Source of the DNA: Parcubacteria group bacterium ADurb.Bin115 | Lineage (GTDB): Bacteria; Patescibacteriota; Patescibacteriia; Patescibacteriales; UBA12465 | Assembly: GCA_002070735.1 (NCBI GenBank) | Contig: MWDX01000008.1 | Coordinates: 1-58,657, forward strand | Direction: 5' to 3' | Length of the DNA stretch: 58,657 bases | Part shown: piece after piece, positions 41,290 to 51,306 of the stretch | Layout of the letters: each line of letters starts with the position of its first letter | Position numbering within the stretch: the first letter of the stretch is position 1 | Position numbers and translations under genes: made by a program | Notes under the pieces: model-generated | The model's input: only the letters and a program-made list of their open reading frames with translations | What the model was told of the DNA's origin: nothing | Databases searched by the model: none

Positions 41290-41862
41290 TTATTTAGAAT
41301 CACTGTAATCTACCGGCTGATTAAAAATAGCTATCCGGCTGAAAGGCCAGCCGCGCAAGAACACTCTCCCGGTAATAAAACTGCGATTAACCGCACCGAA
41401 ACTGCGCGAATCTTTGGAGGCGGTACGATTGTCGCCCAAGACGAAATACTCATCTGCACCCAAGCTAATCTTATCATCGCTATTGGAGTAGGTCGGCGTC
41501 CCTTTGTCTAAATACGGCTCTGACAAAACCAAACCTCCAGGATATTGATCGTTATAAATAATTACTTGCGAGTCTTTAATCTGCACACTTTCCCCAGGCA
41601 AACCAATGACTCTTTTTATAAAATATTCCTGAGGATTCAGGGGATAGCGGAAAACAATAACCTCGCCTCTAGCGATCGGACGAAAACGATAGCTGATTTC
41701 ATCAATTATCAGGTATTCATGATCTTGAAAACTTGATTCCATCGACATTCCTTTTACATAAAAAGGCTGAATAAGGAAATAACGCACCGGAATAATGATA
41801 GCTAAAGAAATTGCTACCACCTTAACTGCTTCAAAAAATAAAATGAGTATTTTCTTAAACAT
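41290..41862 (-). CDS. lepB: Signal peptidase I
   Basis: Membrane serine protease that removes signal peptides from Sec-exported proteins. One N-terminal helix (about 10-32) is followed by the catalytic Ser40 in KGMSMES and the general-base Lys83 in YFIKRVIGLPGE. The later box VLGDNRTASKDSRSFG is also present. It is 190 aa, a compact Gram-positive-like form. It should process the giant exoproteins and SecD-dependent cargo in this window. Fourteen bases upstream of hisS. Confidence 0.94.
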   Translation of the reverse strand: MFKKILILFFEAVKVVAISLAIIIPVRYFLIQPFYVKGMSMESSFQDHEYLIIDEISYRFRPIARGEVIVFRYPLNPQEYFIKRVIGLPGESVQIKDSQVIIYNDQYPGGLVLSEPYLDKGTPTYSNSDDKISLGADEYFVLGDNRTASKDSRSFGAVNRSFITGRVFLRGWPFSRIAIFNQPVDYSDSK

Positions 41863-41871
41863 AATGAAAAA

Positions 41872-41922
41872 TTGCTAACAAGCGCCGCCATATTCCTAAT
41901 AAATAAGGCTGACGGTTAGCAA
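41872..41922 (-). other. Inverted repeat between queA and lepB
   Basis: The 8-bp arms TTGCTAAC/GTTAGCAA (41872-41879, 41915-41922) enclose a 35-base loop. On the minus strand the second arm is followed by TTTTT, so it could terminate queA read-through or sit in the lepB leader. A weak promoter (TTGCTT, 17 bases, TATGCT) lies just upstream on the minus strand. Confidence 0.4.
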
Positions 41923-41979
41923 CGCTTAGAGAGCATATCACAAAAAAGTAAAAAAAGCAAATCGATTAAATTTCAATTA

Positions 41980-43044
41980 TTAGCCAATAAACATCGCGTC
42001 ACCATAACTGTAAAAACGATAATTTTCCTGAATGGCTTGGCGATATGCCTCCATAACGGCCTTCTGTCCGGCAAAAGCGGAAACAAGCATCAAAAGACTA
42101 GATTTAGGTAGATGAAAATTGGTAATTAAGGCATCAGTTAAAATAAACTGATAGCCAGGATAAATGAAAATATTGGTCCATCCTTGATACGTCTCTCCCA
42201 AAGATAATCTTCCCCGACTAATTTCTTGCCCATAAGACTCCAGAACACGACAGCTAGTGGTTCCAACCGCCACTATTCTCCGCTTTTGCTTTTTGGCCGC
42301 CACCAATACTTTAGTGGCCTCAGCACTGATAGACATAAACTCGGAGTGCATTTGATGCTTGGTTATATCCGTTTCTTTCACGGCGGCAAATGTGCCCAAG
42401 CCGACATGCAGAGTTACCGGCACTATATTAACCCCTTGTTGCCGTAATTTTGCGAGCATTCTGTTAGTGAAATGCAGACCGGCCGTTGGCGCCGCCACTG
42501 AGCCCTTATGATTATCTTGAGCATAAACAGTTTGATAACGAAGACGGTCTAACTTCTGCCGACCACTCCCTTGAATATATGGGGGTAAAGGCACCTGACC
42601 AATCTGGTCAAGTAAATGCCAAAATTCTTGCCCGCTTTTACTAAAAAATACTAACCACGTGCCGTCTCCTTGATCTTTTTCTAAAACCGCCCATAGTCCG
42701 TGACTAAAGATAATTTTTAAATTTGGATGAACACGCCCGCCAACCAAACACTCCCAACGTCCATCTTTAATAAATTTATGTAAAAAAATTTCCACTTGGC
42801 CACCGCTACCGTCCTTACGACCCATTAAACGCGCCGGAAAAACCTTTGAATCATTAATGACCAAAACATCTCCCGGTTGCAACTCATCTTTTAAATCGTC
42901 AAAACGGCGATGACGAATGTTACCGTTGAAACGGCCTAAACACAAAAGCCGAGCATGGTCGCGCGGCTTGATTGGGGTTTGAGCGATGAGATGCTTAGGT
43001 AAATTATAATTAAAATCTTCTAAAGACAAATTGATGCTTTTCAT
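41980..43044 (-). CDS. queA: tRNA preQ1(34) S-adenosylmethionine ribosyltransferase-isomerase
   Basis: Penultimate enzyme of queuosine synthesis, adding a ribosyl group from S-adenosylmethionine to preQ1 at tRNA position 34. Family segments visible are [20 protein letters not shown] near the start, [27 protein letters not shown] and [11 protein letters not shown]. The C-terminal [18 protein letters not shown] closes the protein. At 354 aa it has normal length. The start overlaps the ruvB end by 4 bases. No other queuosine genes are in the window, so preQ1 may be salvaged or made elsewhere. Confidence 0.96.
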   Translation of the reverse strand: MKSINLSLEDFNYNLPKHLIAQTPIKPRDHARLLCLGRFNGNIRHRRFDDLKDELQPGDVLVINDSKVFPARLMGRKDGSGGQVEIFLHKFIKDGRWECLVGGRVHPNLKIIFSHGLWAVLEKDQGDGTWLVFFSKSGQEFWHLLDQIGQVPLPPYIQGSGRQKLDRLRYQTVYAQDNHKGSVAAPTAGLHFTNRMLAKLRQQGVNIVPVTLHVGLGTFAAVKETDITKHQMHSEFMSISAEATKVLVAAKKQKRRIVAVGTTSCRVLESYGQEISRGRLSLGETYQGWTNIFIYPGYQFILTDALITNFHLPKSSLLMLVSAFAGQKAVMEAYRQAIQENYRFYSYGDAMFIG

Positions 43045-44057
43045 AAAAGACCGCCGTCAGAAAGATTTCGACCCAGATGAGTATAGGCAGCGGCTGTCGC
43101 TAACCGACCGCGTGGCGAACGATTAAGGAATCCCAACTGCAAAAGATAGGGTTCGTAGATATTTTCCAAAGTATCAGCTTCTTCGCCGGTAGCAGCGGCT
43201 AAAGTGTTAAGACCAACCGGTCCGCCCTTAAACTTATCAATCAAAACTTGTAAAATTTTACGATCAACCGCATCTAGACCTAAATAATCAACCGCCAATA
43301 AAGCAAAAGCTTGATCGCAGGCTTCAAGACTGATTTCTCCCTGATTTTTCACCTGGCAATAATCGCGCACCCTTTTGAGCAGACGATTAGCAATACGGGG
43401 CGTACGCCGAGAACGGCCGGCAATAGCGGTGGCGGCTGATGGCGGCAAATCGATTGCTAAAATATGGGCACTTCTAACGATAATTTTTTCCATTTCTGTT
43501 GGCAGATAAAAATCTAAATGATAGGAAAGTCCGAAACGATCGCGCAAAGGAGCAGATAAAAGGCTGGCTAAAGTCGTAGCGCCGATGATAGTGAAGCGAG
43601 GCAAATCAAGCCTTAAAGTCCGCGCGCTCGGTCCTTTACCCATAATAATATCTAAAGCATAATCCTCCATCGCCGGATATAATATTTCTTCAACTGTTTT
43701 GGGTAAACGATGAATTTCATCAATAAACAGAATATCTCCTTCTTCTAAATTACTTAGAATTGCCGCCAAATCACCACTTTTTTCAATTGCCGGGCCGGAA
43801 GTAACGCGAATATTGGCTCCCATCTCATTGGCAATCACATGAGCCAAAGTAGTTTTCCCTAATCCAGGGGCGCCGTACAATAAAATATGTTCCACCGGTT
43901 CTTTCCTTTGCTTGGCGGCCGAAAGGGCAATTTCCAGATTAGCCTTAATCCTTTCTTGCCCAATGTATTCACGCAAAAAACGCGGCCGCAACGACTTGTC
44001 TAAAACGGCTTCTTCGGTTGTTTCCTGCGGATTAAGCAGGCGCTCTTCAGACATCAT
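43041..44057 (-). CDS. ruvB: Holliday junction branch migration helicase RuvB
   Basis: AAA+ motor that drives Holliday junction branch migration with RuvA. Walker A is GAPGLGKTT, Walker B is [10 protein letters not shown], sensor 1 lies in [12 protein letters not shown], and the arginine finger is in [11 protein letters not shown]-terminal winged helix follows (FLNRSPRGR near residues 310-320). At 338 aa it has normal length. Two adjacent ATG codons (44057, 44054) could both serve. Between the SanA-like gene and queA. Confidence 0.97.
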   Translation of the reverse strand: MMSEERLLNPQETTEEAVLDKSLRPRFLREYIGQERIKANLEIALSAAKQRKEPVEHILLYGAPGLGKTTLAHVIANEMGANIRVTSGPAIEKSGDLAAILSNLEEGDILFIDEIHRLPKTVEEILYPAMEDYALDIIMGKGPSARTLRLDLPRFTIIGATTLASLLSAPLRDRFGLSYHLDFYLPTEMEKIIVRSAHILAIDLPPSAATAIAGRSRRTPRIANRLLKRVRDYCQVKNQGEISLEACDQAFALLAVDYLGLDAVDRKILQVLIDKFKGGPVGLNTLAAATGEEADTLENIYEPYLLQLGFLNRSPRGRLATAAAYTHLGRNLSDGGLL

Positions 44058-44065
44058 AAATTTAA

Positions 44066-44743
44066 TTATAATTTATCCCAAGTTTGTCGGCCATCACCCT
44101 CAAGGTCAAAAATATCACCGCTAAAACGTGGCTCTGATCCCAGGTTTATATCTAGCCAAGCCTTAATTTTGGCCAGCCATTCGCGCTGTTCCATTTGCTT
44201 GATATTTTGATAAAAGCGCTTATCCGCCCGACAGCCATAGGCATCGAGATTAAGGCGTTTGGCAATATACAGAGAACGGTAAAGATGAAAATCTTGAGTG
44301 GAAATTAAAAAAGATTGAACCTGAAAAAGCTTTTTAGCTCGGTAAATACTATCATAGGTATCAAGGCCAGCATGATCCAAAAAAATATCAGCTGGCAAAA
44401 CCCCCTTAGCCAACAGATAATCTTTACCGGCATTCACTTCGTCATAAAGAGGGTGACCATGGTCACCGCTCACCAAAATTTTGCGCACCAAGCCAGCTTG
44501 ATATAATTCAAAAGCCGTTTCCAGGCGGTCAGCAAAAACAGGACTAACCTGATTATTTTCATAGACAGCGGCGCCTAAAACTAAAACAACCGGCCTTTGT
44601 CCTTTAATATCATGCAAGCAATCGTCAACTATGTAATTACCGAAAGAATTAACGCGCTGTTGCACTAACCACAGCGACCAAACACCAAAAATCAAAAAAT
44701 ATAATAGCCAGCGCCAGTGGAAAGATTTACCTATCCTTATCAT
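44066..44743 (-). CDS. SanA/YdcF-like DUF218 membrane protein
   Basis: A 225-aa protein with an N-terminal transmembrane helix (about 10-27) and an external DUF218 domain. Recognisable family motifs are [25 protein letters not shown], quoted here only as its family start VLVLGAAV, then ILVSGDHG and the helix-start [10 protein letters not shown]. Relatives affect envelope permeability or wall integrity (SanA, vancomycin exclusion), but the biochemical activity is not known. It is 8 bases upstream of ruvB. Confidence 0.82.
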   Translation of the reverse strand: MIRIGKSFHWRWLLYFLIFGVWSLWLVQQRVNSFGNYIVDDCLHDIKGQRPVVLVLGAAVYENNQVSPVFADRLETAFELYQAGLVRKILVSGDHGHPLYDEVNAGKDYLLAKGVLPADIFLDHAGLDTYDSIYRAKKLFQVQSFLISTQDFHLYRSLYIAKRLNLDAYGCRADKRFYQNIKQMEQREWLAKIKAWLDINLGSEPRFSGDIFDLEGDGRQTWDKL

Positions 44744-44763
44744 AGATATGAATATTAATTAAA

Positions 44764-47727
44764 CTATCTCTGACAAAATTCGCAAATATTCTTAAAATCA
44801 CAATGTTTACACATTTCTGAGGGTTGCGGCGGAAACTTTCGTGCCTTAATCGCTTCAATTTGGAGTTTTATTTCTTCTCTTAATTTTTCCTTTTCCGCCT
44901 CTTTGGGAAGAAAAGAGAGAGAACTGCCGTCTTCAACATAATAATATCTTAGAGACAAAACTTTAATTTGTAAAACCTCCTCCAAAAACAAGTGATATAA
45001 AATCAACTGACGCTTGCTATCCCAATCTAATTTATTCTTAGGGCTACCCGTCTTATAATCAATAATTTCAACCCCGCCATCAAGTTTATCGACGCGATCA
45101 ATCGTCCCCTTTAAAGTTTCACCGCCTATTTTAAAAGCAAAGCTTTTTTCCAAAAAAAGAGGAGAAGGGACGGTGGCGTCGCAAAAAACATTATAAAAAG
45201 CGCGAATCGCTTGCTTGGCCTTCTTCTTATATTCTTCGCGTTGAGCGGCGCTTTCATAACCATCTTCCAACCAATAATCGGCTAAAATTTTCTCCAAACG
45301 TTTTAAACTTAAAATATCGGGGTCAATATTAGTCTCGCCAAAAAGACTGACCTGAGGACCGTTACTTAAAGGCTTTAAAAAATCATAAAAAACATTATGC
45401 ATCACCCGGCCAAAAATCAAGCTGGGTTTATCCGCCGGCGCCGGTACCTTCAAGATAAAAGCAAATTTATATTGCAAAGGACAAGTTTTATAAGCGGCTA
45501 ATTGGGAAAAAGAGAAGCGTTTGGGCAGGTTCTCCGGCTTTAATTCCGTTGATATTGAAGTCTTGCCGCTCAGCGATAAATCTCGCCATAATTCATTTTT
45601 ATTCCCTCCCCGTAGAACTGGAATCGGAACTAAGCCGGCCTCCTCGATAAATTGCGAAACTTTCTTTGCTCTGACGCCACCATAATCTTTAGCGCTGCTT
45701 AGATATAATTCCTGCTTAGCTCTGGTCATAGCCACATAAAAAAGCCTTCTCTCTTCTTCTATATGAGCATCTTTGCTGTCGGTTAAAGGTTCTTTAATGA
45801 TTGCCTCGGGCAAAGCGATTTTGTCGTTGCGATTGATGGTCGGAAATTTCTTATCCGCCAGATTAACCACGAAGACATAAGGGAATTCTAAACCTTTAGC
45901 GGCATGAACCGTCATTACTTTTACCGTGTCTGCATCGTCAAAATCTAGACGCAAAGCGCCACTTTCACCTGATTCAAGCTCCAATTCCATCGCGGCCATA
46001 AAATCAGGCAAACGAGTTTCCGGGGCATTTTCCTCAAAACGCTTAATTTTCTGATAAAACTGATTGAGATAGGAAAAAATTTCCTGGTCACGGTCAATAT
46101 CTAAGCCCTTTACCAACCCAGACTCTTCAATAAATTTTAAAAAGATTAAGCTGGGCAGAGAGCTACTAATCAGCGCCGAATGTTTTTCAATTAGTTTCAT
46201 TAAAAATTTAATCGGCGGCACCGCTTCCGGGCTAAGATCGCGAACCGCTTCAACTTTCTGCAAAGTCTCGAATAAAGACCAGGCCTTACGGCGGGCAAAG
46301 CGATTAAGATTAATGATATCGGCATGAGAAATTTTAAAAGGCTCTAAATTTAAAACCCTAAATAAAGCGGATGACTCATGATAATTATCCAAAAGACGCA
46401 AATACGCCAAGCAGTCGAGAATAATCGGCTTATAATACAAACCGCGCAAAGACACAAACTGATTAGGAATGCCGCGGCGGCTCAATTCTTTCACAAACAA
46501 ATCAGCGGTATCATTAGAACGGGCCAAAATGGCAAAATCGGACCAAGCCGCGCCGGCATTAGTTTTTTCCTGACGTTGATAAATAGCTAATATCCTTTCG
46601 GCGACGAAAGACAGTTCCTCTTCTTGGCTTTCCAAAAAATAAAAAGCCGGTGGCAATCCTTTTAAGGCCTCCTTGCCCTGAGCACGCAAAGATTTATTTA
46701 TCGCCAACCTGTCTTCCAGGCGATTAGGGTCGTTATGGCGAATAAAATTATGGGAAATATCAAGGATATCTTGGCGAGAACGATAATTGTCGGTCAAAAT
46801 AATTTCTACGGCCTCCGGAAAATCATCTTTAAATTGCATAATATTAGCTAAAGAAGCGCCGCGAAAACGATAAATTGCCTGGTCATCGTCACCTACTGCC
46901 ATCAGATTATTCGCGGGGGCAGCCAGAAGTTTTACTAATTCATATTGTGCCCAATTTGTGTCTTGAAACTCATCCACCATGATATAAGTGAATTGCCGGC
47001 GGTAATATTTCAATATGTTCGGACGCTGATGGAATAATTTAAGTGTATAAAGTATCAAATCTCCAAAATCTAAGCAGCTATTATCGAGCAACAATTTATT
47101 ATAGGTCTGATAAGCACCCGCTAGTTCACGATAACGTCCAGCCTCCATGCTAAGATCATCATCCTCAGCGCCCTTTCCGGGAGCGCCAGAAAGAGCCTGA
47201 TCGCCGGCTGCCAGCAAACCGTTGGCATACTCTAAATATTCATCAGGAGTAATATTTTCATCTTTTAAACGAGAAAAATGCTTTAATAATTCGGTAATAA
47301 ATTTAGTGGGATTGCCCAAAGGACGATAATAGTCCAAAGCAAATAATGCAAAATTTTGCTTTAACATCATCCATTGCTCGGTGGCGCTTAAAACACGAAA
47401 ATCTGAAGGCAAACCAATGTCTAAAGCGTGTTCTCTTAAAATTCTTTCACAAAAGCCATGGAAAGTGTTAATCCATAAATCTAGATAACCATAAGGGAGA
47501 ATACGGTCAGCGCGCTCTTCCATTTCTTGAGCCGCTTTCTCGGTGAAAGTAAGGAGCAACACCCGATCGCTATCTAATTTGTCATTCAATAAAATATCGG
47601 CGAGACGATTTACTAAAACTGTAGTCTTACCAGTACCAGCGCCAGCTACCACCAATAAAGGACCCTGGCGATGTTTTATCGCTCGTTCCTGTTCGCTATT
47701 GGGTTTTGATTCAAAATAAGTGGTCAT
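44764..47727 (-). CDS. UvrD/PcrA-like helicase fused to a RecB-type iron-sulfur nuclease
   Basis: A 987-aa superfamily 1A helicase. Motif I is AGAGTGKTT (about 29-37), motif II is MVDEFQDTNW, motif III GDDDQAIYRFRGA, motif V VMTVHAAKGLEFPYVF and motif VI VAMTRAK. The C-terminal 240 residues are a PD-(D/E)XK nuclease with Asp877, Asp890 and Lys892 (EIIDYKTG). Four cysteines, Cys749 and C973xxC976x5C982 (plus Cys985), are placed as in AddB/Cas4-like iron-sulfur nucleases. It probably resects or repairs double-strand breaks, perhaps replacing RecBCD/AddAB. Five bases downstream of the M16 peptidase gene. Confidence 0.9.
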   Translation of the reverse strand: MTTYFESKPNSEQERAIKHRQGPLLVVAGAGTGKTTVLVNRLADILLNDKLDSDRVLLLTFTEKAAQEMEERADRILPYGYLDLWINTFHGFCERILREHALDIGLPSDFRVLSATEQWMMLKQNFALFALDYYRPLGNPTKFITELLKHFSRLKDENITPDEYLEYANGLLAAGDQALSGAPGKGAEDDDLSMEAGRYRELAGAYQTYNKLLLDNSCLDFGDLILYTLKLFHQRPNILKYYRRQFTYIMVDEFQDTNWAQYELVKLLAAPANNLMAVGDDDQAIYRFRGASLANIMQFKDDFPEAVEIILTDNYRSRQDILDISHNFIRHNDPNRLEDRLAINKSLRAQGKEALKGLPPAFYFLESQEEELSFVAERILAIYQRQEKTNAGAAWSDFAILARSNDTADLFVKELSRRGIPNQFVSLRGLYYKPIILDCLAYLRLLDNYHESSALFRVLNLEPFKISHADIINLNRFARRKAWSLFETLQKVEAVRDLSPEAVPPIKFLMKLIEKHSALISSSLPSLIFLKFIEESGLVKGLDIDRDQEIFSYLNQFYQKIKRFEENAPETRLPDFMAAMELELESGESGALRLDFDDADTVKVMTVHAAKGLEFPYVFVVNLADKKFPTINRNDKIALPEAIIKEPLTDSKDAHIEEERRLFYVAMTRAKQELYLSSAKDYGGVRAKKVSQFIEEAGLVPIPVLRGGNKNELWRDLSLSGKTSISTELKPENLPKRFSFSQLAAYKTCPLQYKFAFILKVPAPADKPSLIFGRVMHNVFYDFLKPLSNGPQVSLFGETNIDPDILSLKRLEKILADYWLEDGYESAAQREEYKKKAKQAIRAFYNVFCDATVPSPLFLEKSFAFKIGGETLKGTIDRVDKLDGGVEIIDYKTGSPKNKLDWDSKRQLILYHLFLEEVLQIKVLSLRYYYVEDGSSLSFLPKEAEKEKLREEIKLQIEAIKARKFPPQPSEMCKHCDFKNICEFCQR

Positions 47728-47732
47728 AAATC

Positions 47733-49007
47733 TTATAATTTCAAAGCAGCTTGCAAATTCTTCTTTTCCGAGCTAGAAATCTGGCCGATAATCGCCAGAT
47801 TCAAACCGTTATTTTTTACAATCATCCTCGCTGCTTGCCTAATATCACTAACCTTTAGAGAACGTAATTTTTTCTCCACTTCATCCGGATCACTTAAGTG
47901 TTCACGCAAAACCGCTTGACGCCCGTACCAACTGGCAACCTCATCGCTAGCTTCAAGCCGCATCAATAATCGTCCAGAGACAACATCTTTGGCCCGAGCT
48001 AACTCTTCTGTGGAAACATCTTCAGAAGCTATCCGGCGATATTCTGAAAGAATAATTTTTACCGCTTCTTCCGTCTGCCCTTTGGGTACACCCGCCTGCG
48101 TACTTAAATAACCAGAATCGGAATAAAATTCGGCTGTTGTTTTAACATAATAGGCTAAACCGGAACGTTCGCGCAGAGAAATAAATAAGCGCGAGCTCAT
48201 TGAACCGCCTAAAATAACACTCAGAAGTTTTAAGGCCAATTCTTGAGAATGTCCGACCGGCACTGTTCTCAGAGCCAGAGCCAAATTAATCTGATCAGTT
48301 TTCTTGTTTACTATTTTTAAAAGCGGCTGCTCTTGTTTTTCCTTTACAGCAATCTTATTCCGCCAAGTATTAATTGGAAATATGCCAAAAATCTTGGCGG
48401 CCGCCGCCTTATCGGCCGGACGAATGGAACCACTTAAAATCACAAAAATACTATGCGCTCCATATTGACGGCGAAAATAACGTAAGAAATCTGATCGCTT
48501 AAAAGCACGAATATTTTTCTTGGTGCCAATGGTATCCCGGCCAGCAGGAGTGTCGCCATATAAACAAGATTCTAAGACATCCTCGACATGCATTATCGGA
48601 TTATCTTCATACATATTTAATTCCTCAATAATAACACCCTTCTCACGCTCTATCTCGACAGCGTCAAACTTAGAATTACTAAGCATATCTCCCAGTATTT
48701 CCAAAGCCTGACCTAATTTACCGGCAGCCGTCTTCACATAATAGCCGGTATATTCCTTTGAAGTAAAAGCATTATACTCACCGCCGAGCGCGTCTAATTC
48801 AGCCGATAAAGACAAAGTATCGGGACGCTTATCCGTGCCCTTAAAAAACATGTGCTCCAAGAAATGAGATAGACCGCTTTCTTCTTTTTTTTCATATTTG
48901 GATCCGGTCTTGACCATTACTAAAGCGGTGGCAGTCTTTGCTCCAACTATTGGTGCTAATATTAACGGAATTTTATTTGACAAAAGTATTTTTCGATGTT
49001 TAGACAT
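47733..49007 (-). CDS. M16 family zinc metallopeptidase
   Basis: A 424-aa processing-peptidase-like protein with the inverted zinc motif HFLEH (48-52) and the distal zinc glutamate in KGVIIEELNMYEDNP. The second, inactive-type M16 domain includes the RSGLAYYV substrate loop. There is no signal peptide, so it is probably cytosolic. Family members of this size degrade peptides or process small proteins; the substrate is unknown. Divergent from radC and upstream of the helicase-nuclease. Confidence 0.92.
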   Translation of the reverse strand: MSKHRKILLSNKIPLILAPIVGAKTATALVMVKTGSKYEKKEESGLSHFLEHMFFKGTDKRPDTLSLSAELDALGGEYNAFTSKEYTGYYVKTAAGKLGQALEILGDMLSNSKFDAVEIEREKGVIIEELNMYEDNPIMHVEDVLESCLYGDTPAGRDTIGTKKNIRAFKRSDFLRYFRRQYGAHSIFVILSGSIRPADKAAAAKIFGIFPINTWRNKIAVKEKQEQPLLKIVNKKTDQINLALALRTVPVGHSQELALKLLSVILGGSMSSRLFISLRERSGLAYYVKTTAEFYSDSGYLSTQAGVPKGQTEEAVKIILSEYRRIASEDVSTEELARAKDVVSGRLLMRLEASDEVASWYGRQAVLREHLSDPDEVEKKLRSLKVSDIRQAARMIVKNNGLNLAIIGQISSSEKKNLQAALKL

Positions 49008-49085
49008 ATAAATAATTATATTTTAAATTTAACACATCTCTGATATAATGAAAAGCGAAGTCAAAATCTTTAATTTCTTAATGAT

Positions 49086-49802
49086 ATGCCCTACCGCCTA
49101 CAAAAAAATATTAACCAGATCGGACACGGCCGTGCTTATGAAATAAAGCGCATCCGCGATATGGCAGAAGGAGAAAAACCGCGGGAAAAAATGATAAAAA
49201 ACGGCGTCGGCGCCCTCAGCCTAGCCGAACTCTTAGCGGTTGTTCTCGGCGTCGGCACTAAACGGGAAGAAGTTTTTTCCATGTCCTCAAGGCTTTTGCG
49301 TGAATATGGAGAAAAAGCGATTGCGGCCCAGAAAGATCCTATAGCCATCGTGAAAGAATTAAAAATGCCAGAAGCAAAGGCCTGCCAAATTGTCGCCTGC
49401 TTTGAACTCGGTCGGCGCTTATTTCAAAAAAAACCAGGTGGATTGATTACTATACGCAACGCTGCTCAGGCTTTTGCCTATCTTAAAGATATGGGCGCTT
49501 TAAAAAAAGAACAATTCCGCGGCCTTTATCTCAACAACCACTACCAACTAATTCATGATGAGATTATTTCCATCGGCACCATTGACGCCTCTTTGGTGCA
49601 GGCGCGCGAAGTTTTTCGCCCAGCCTTGGAATATAGTGCCAGCGCCATTATTATCGCCCACAACCATCCCTCCGGTGTTTTAAAATCCAGCCGTGAGGAC
49701 GCGGAAATAACCAACAACCTCTTAGCGGCTGGTAATATTTTAGATATTGAAATTCTTGACCATCTAATTATCGGCAATAACAAATACATCAGCATCATCT
49801 AA
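49086..49802 (+). CDS. radC: RadC-like JAB/MPN-domain protein
   Basis: A 238-aa protein of the RadC family, with a helix-hairpin-helix region (about 35-110, LSLAELLAVVLG) and a JAB metalloprotease-like domain containing HNHPSG and the downstream Asp (SREDAEIT). The family role in repair is doubtful; relatives are linked to recombination or mobile DNA. A plus-strand TATAAT at 49044-49049 could be its -10, though no good -35 is seen. Its TAA overlaps the ATG of the next gene (TAATG), so the pair is translationally coupled. Confidence 0.93.
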   Translation: MPYRLQKNINQIGHGRAYEIKRIRDMAEGEKPREKMIKNGVGALSLAELLAVVLGVGTKREEVFSMSSRLLREYGEKAIAAQKDPIAIVKELKMPEAKACQIVACFELGRRLFQKKPGGLITIRNAAQAFAYLKDMGALKKEQFRGLYLNNHYQLIHDEIISIGTIDASLVQAREVFRPALEYSASAIIIAHNHPSGVLKSSREDAEITNNLLAAGNILDIEILDHLIIGNNKYISII

Positions 49803-50104
49803 TGAATAAAAAGATCAACAATTATAAATTGCGAGCAAATAAACGCCTATTGAAAGATGCGAGCAGCGTCAAGTTTCACGTTGACAATAATGATTATTTC
49901 GGAACGGCGGCAACTCTGATTTCTCTGATTGAAAAAAGATTAGATTCGGAAATTAAAAAAACACCTATTAAAGAACGCCAGTTACTGAAAAAAGCTTTCC
50001 GCGACTTAATAGATGATCTCCTTCTCCTGCAGACAAATTATCATATTAAGGCAAATAGACTTAAAACCCAAAAAACAGACAAGGGTAAACTAAAAAGCCA
50101 ATGA
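49802..50104 (+). CDS. Small helical protein coupled to radC, unknown
   Basis: A 100-aa, highly charged and mostly helical protein (pI clearly basic). No family recognised; length and composition resemble small HEPN-like proteins, but the Rx4-6H motif is not clear. It begins inside the radC stop codon. Its last 64 bases overlap the 3' end of the convergent O-antigen-ligase-like gene on the other strand. The stop-start coupling argues that it is real; the antisense overlap means its C-terminus is constrained. Confidence 0.6.
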   Translation: MNKKINNYKLRANKRLLKDASSVKFHVDNNDYFGTAATLISLIEKRLDSEIKKTPIKERQLLKKAFRDLIDDLLLLQTNYHIKANRLKTQKTDKGKLKSQ

Positions 50105-51306
50105 TCAAATAAGCTTAAAAATAACACAGTCGCAAATAAGCCGAGAAATAAATGCTCCCGGCTTTTTTTATAAACAGCCAGCCAGATAAAAATCCAAGCA
50201 CCGACAAAGATAAAACCACCCTCAGTCGCCGCCAAAAGCCAATAATTATGAGCCGGCTGATATTTCCAAACAGTGTCCAGTCGACCGTAATCAGGGGAAC
50301 GCTGATAATCAAAAAAGGTTGAAACCCCTAAGCCGACGCCAAAAAATGGATGCGCCCTAAAATCTTGCCAAGCGCGTTTATTAAACTCCGCCCGTTCATT
50401 AAGGGAAATGGTTTCCAAGCGGCTACTAAGATTAGCGCGCGACCATAATAAATCAGCATATTGCCAAGCAAAAAGCGAGGACAACAAAAAAGAAAAAGCC
50501 ATCCAGACAATTAGCGGGCGACGAAAAAATGACCACGCATGACGATATTCCCAAGCCATGAACAATAAACCTACCAATAAAGCAAGGAAAGCGGCTCTGG
50601 AAAAAGAAACAAGCAGAGCGCCTAGAAAAAGAAATGAAAGGGCCAGTAATAATGGTCTATATTTAGAAATATCAGCGCGCAGAGAAAGATATAGAGAAAG
50701 TAAAACGCCAATAGCCATTAAGCCACCGAAAATATTAGGATGATCGCTGGCACCATAAGCTCTCAGCCAACGTCCATCAACGGTTTCTATCACTGCCGCT
50801 CCCAAATCACCGGCATGATGTACGGCCATACCCAGCCAAGAGTTGGCCAAAGAAAGCTGAGTAAAAAACTGAGTCAACCCGATTAAAGCCTGCACGGCCA
50901 GAGAAAACAGAACCAGGCCGATAAAATAACGGCGCCAAGACGGGGGGGAGAGACGCAGGCAATAGAAAAATAAAAAAGCCAAAAACAATAAAAAGAAACG
51001 GAATAAAGAAAGGGTGGGCAAAGGAGAAAAACCAGCAGACACAAAAGCGGCAAACAAAAGAACTAAAACTGCCAACCACAAAGAACTTTCTTTTTCTAAA
51101 ACATCCTTCAAATCGGCTCGGCGCAGATGGCCGGATAAAATAAAAAAAATAATAAAGAAAAAAACAAAAATAGAAGCCGCAAAAAAAGAGACTTCCCAAT
51201 AATTACTGGGGGCGGGCAGCCAAATTAATTTTGTCTGCCAAGGCAAAAACAAAGCGCTGGCCAGTAAAAAAATAAAACTTAAATTTTCTGCCAATTTATT
51301 AAACAT
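50041..51306 (-). CDS. O-antigen ligase/polymerase-like membrane protein
   Basis: A 421-aa membrane protein with about ten to twelve helices. It has the Wzy/WaaL-type external loop (AYGASDHPNIFGG near residue 183, VSFSRAAF, and FFGVGLGVSTFF). Such proteins join lipid-linked glycans to an acceptor or to each other. Unlike the 768-residue relative at 16618, it has no TPR tail. Start overlaps the nucleotidyltransferase gene by 8 bases; the 3' end overlaps the convergent small gene by 64 bases. Confidence 0.8.
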   Translation of the reverse strand: MFNKLAENLSFIFLLASALFLPWQTKLIWLPAPSNYWEVSFFAASIFVFFFIIFFILSGHLRRADLKDVLEKESSLWLAVLVLLFAAFVSAGFSPLPTLSLFRFFLLFLAFLFFYCLRLSPPSWRRYFIGLVLFSLAVQALIGLTQFFTQLSLANSWLGMAVHHAGDLGAAVIETVDGRWLRAYGASDHPNIFGGLMAIGVLLSLYLSLRADISKYRPLLLALSFLFLGALLVSFSRAAFLALLVGLLFMAWEYRHAWSFFRRPLIVWMAFSFLLSSLFAWQYADLLWSRANLSSRLETISLNERAEFNKRAWQDFRAHPFFGVGLGVSTFFDYQRSPDYGRLDTVWKYQPAHNYWLLAATEGGFIFVGAWIFIWLAVYKKSREHLFLGLFATVLFLSLFDHWLFSLPLSVFWVLSLFALI

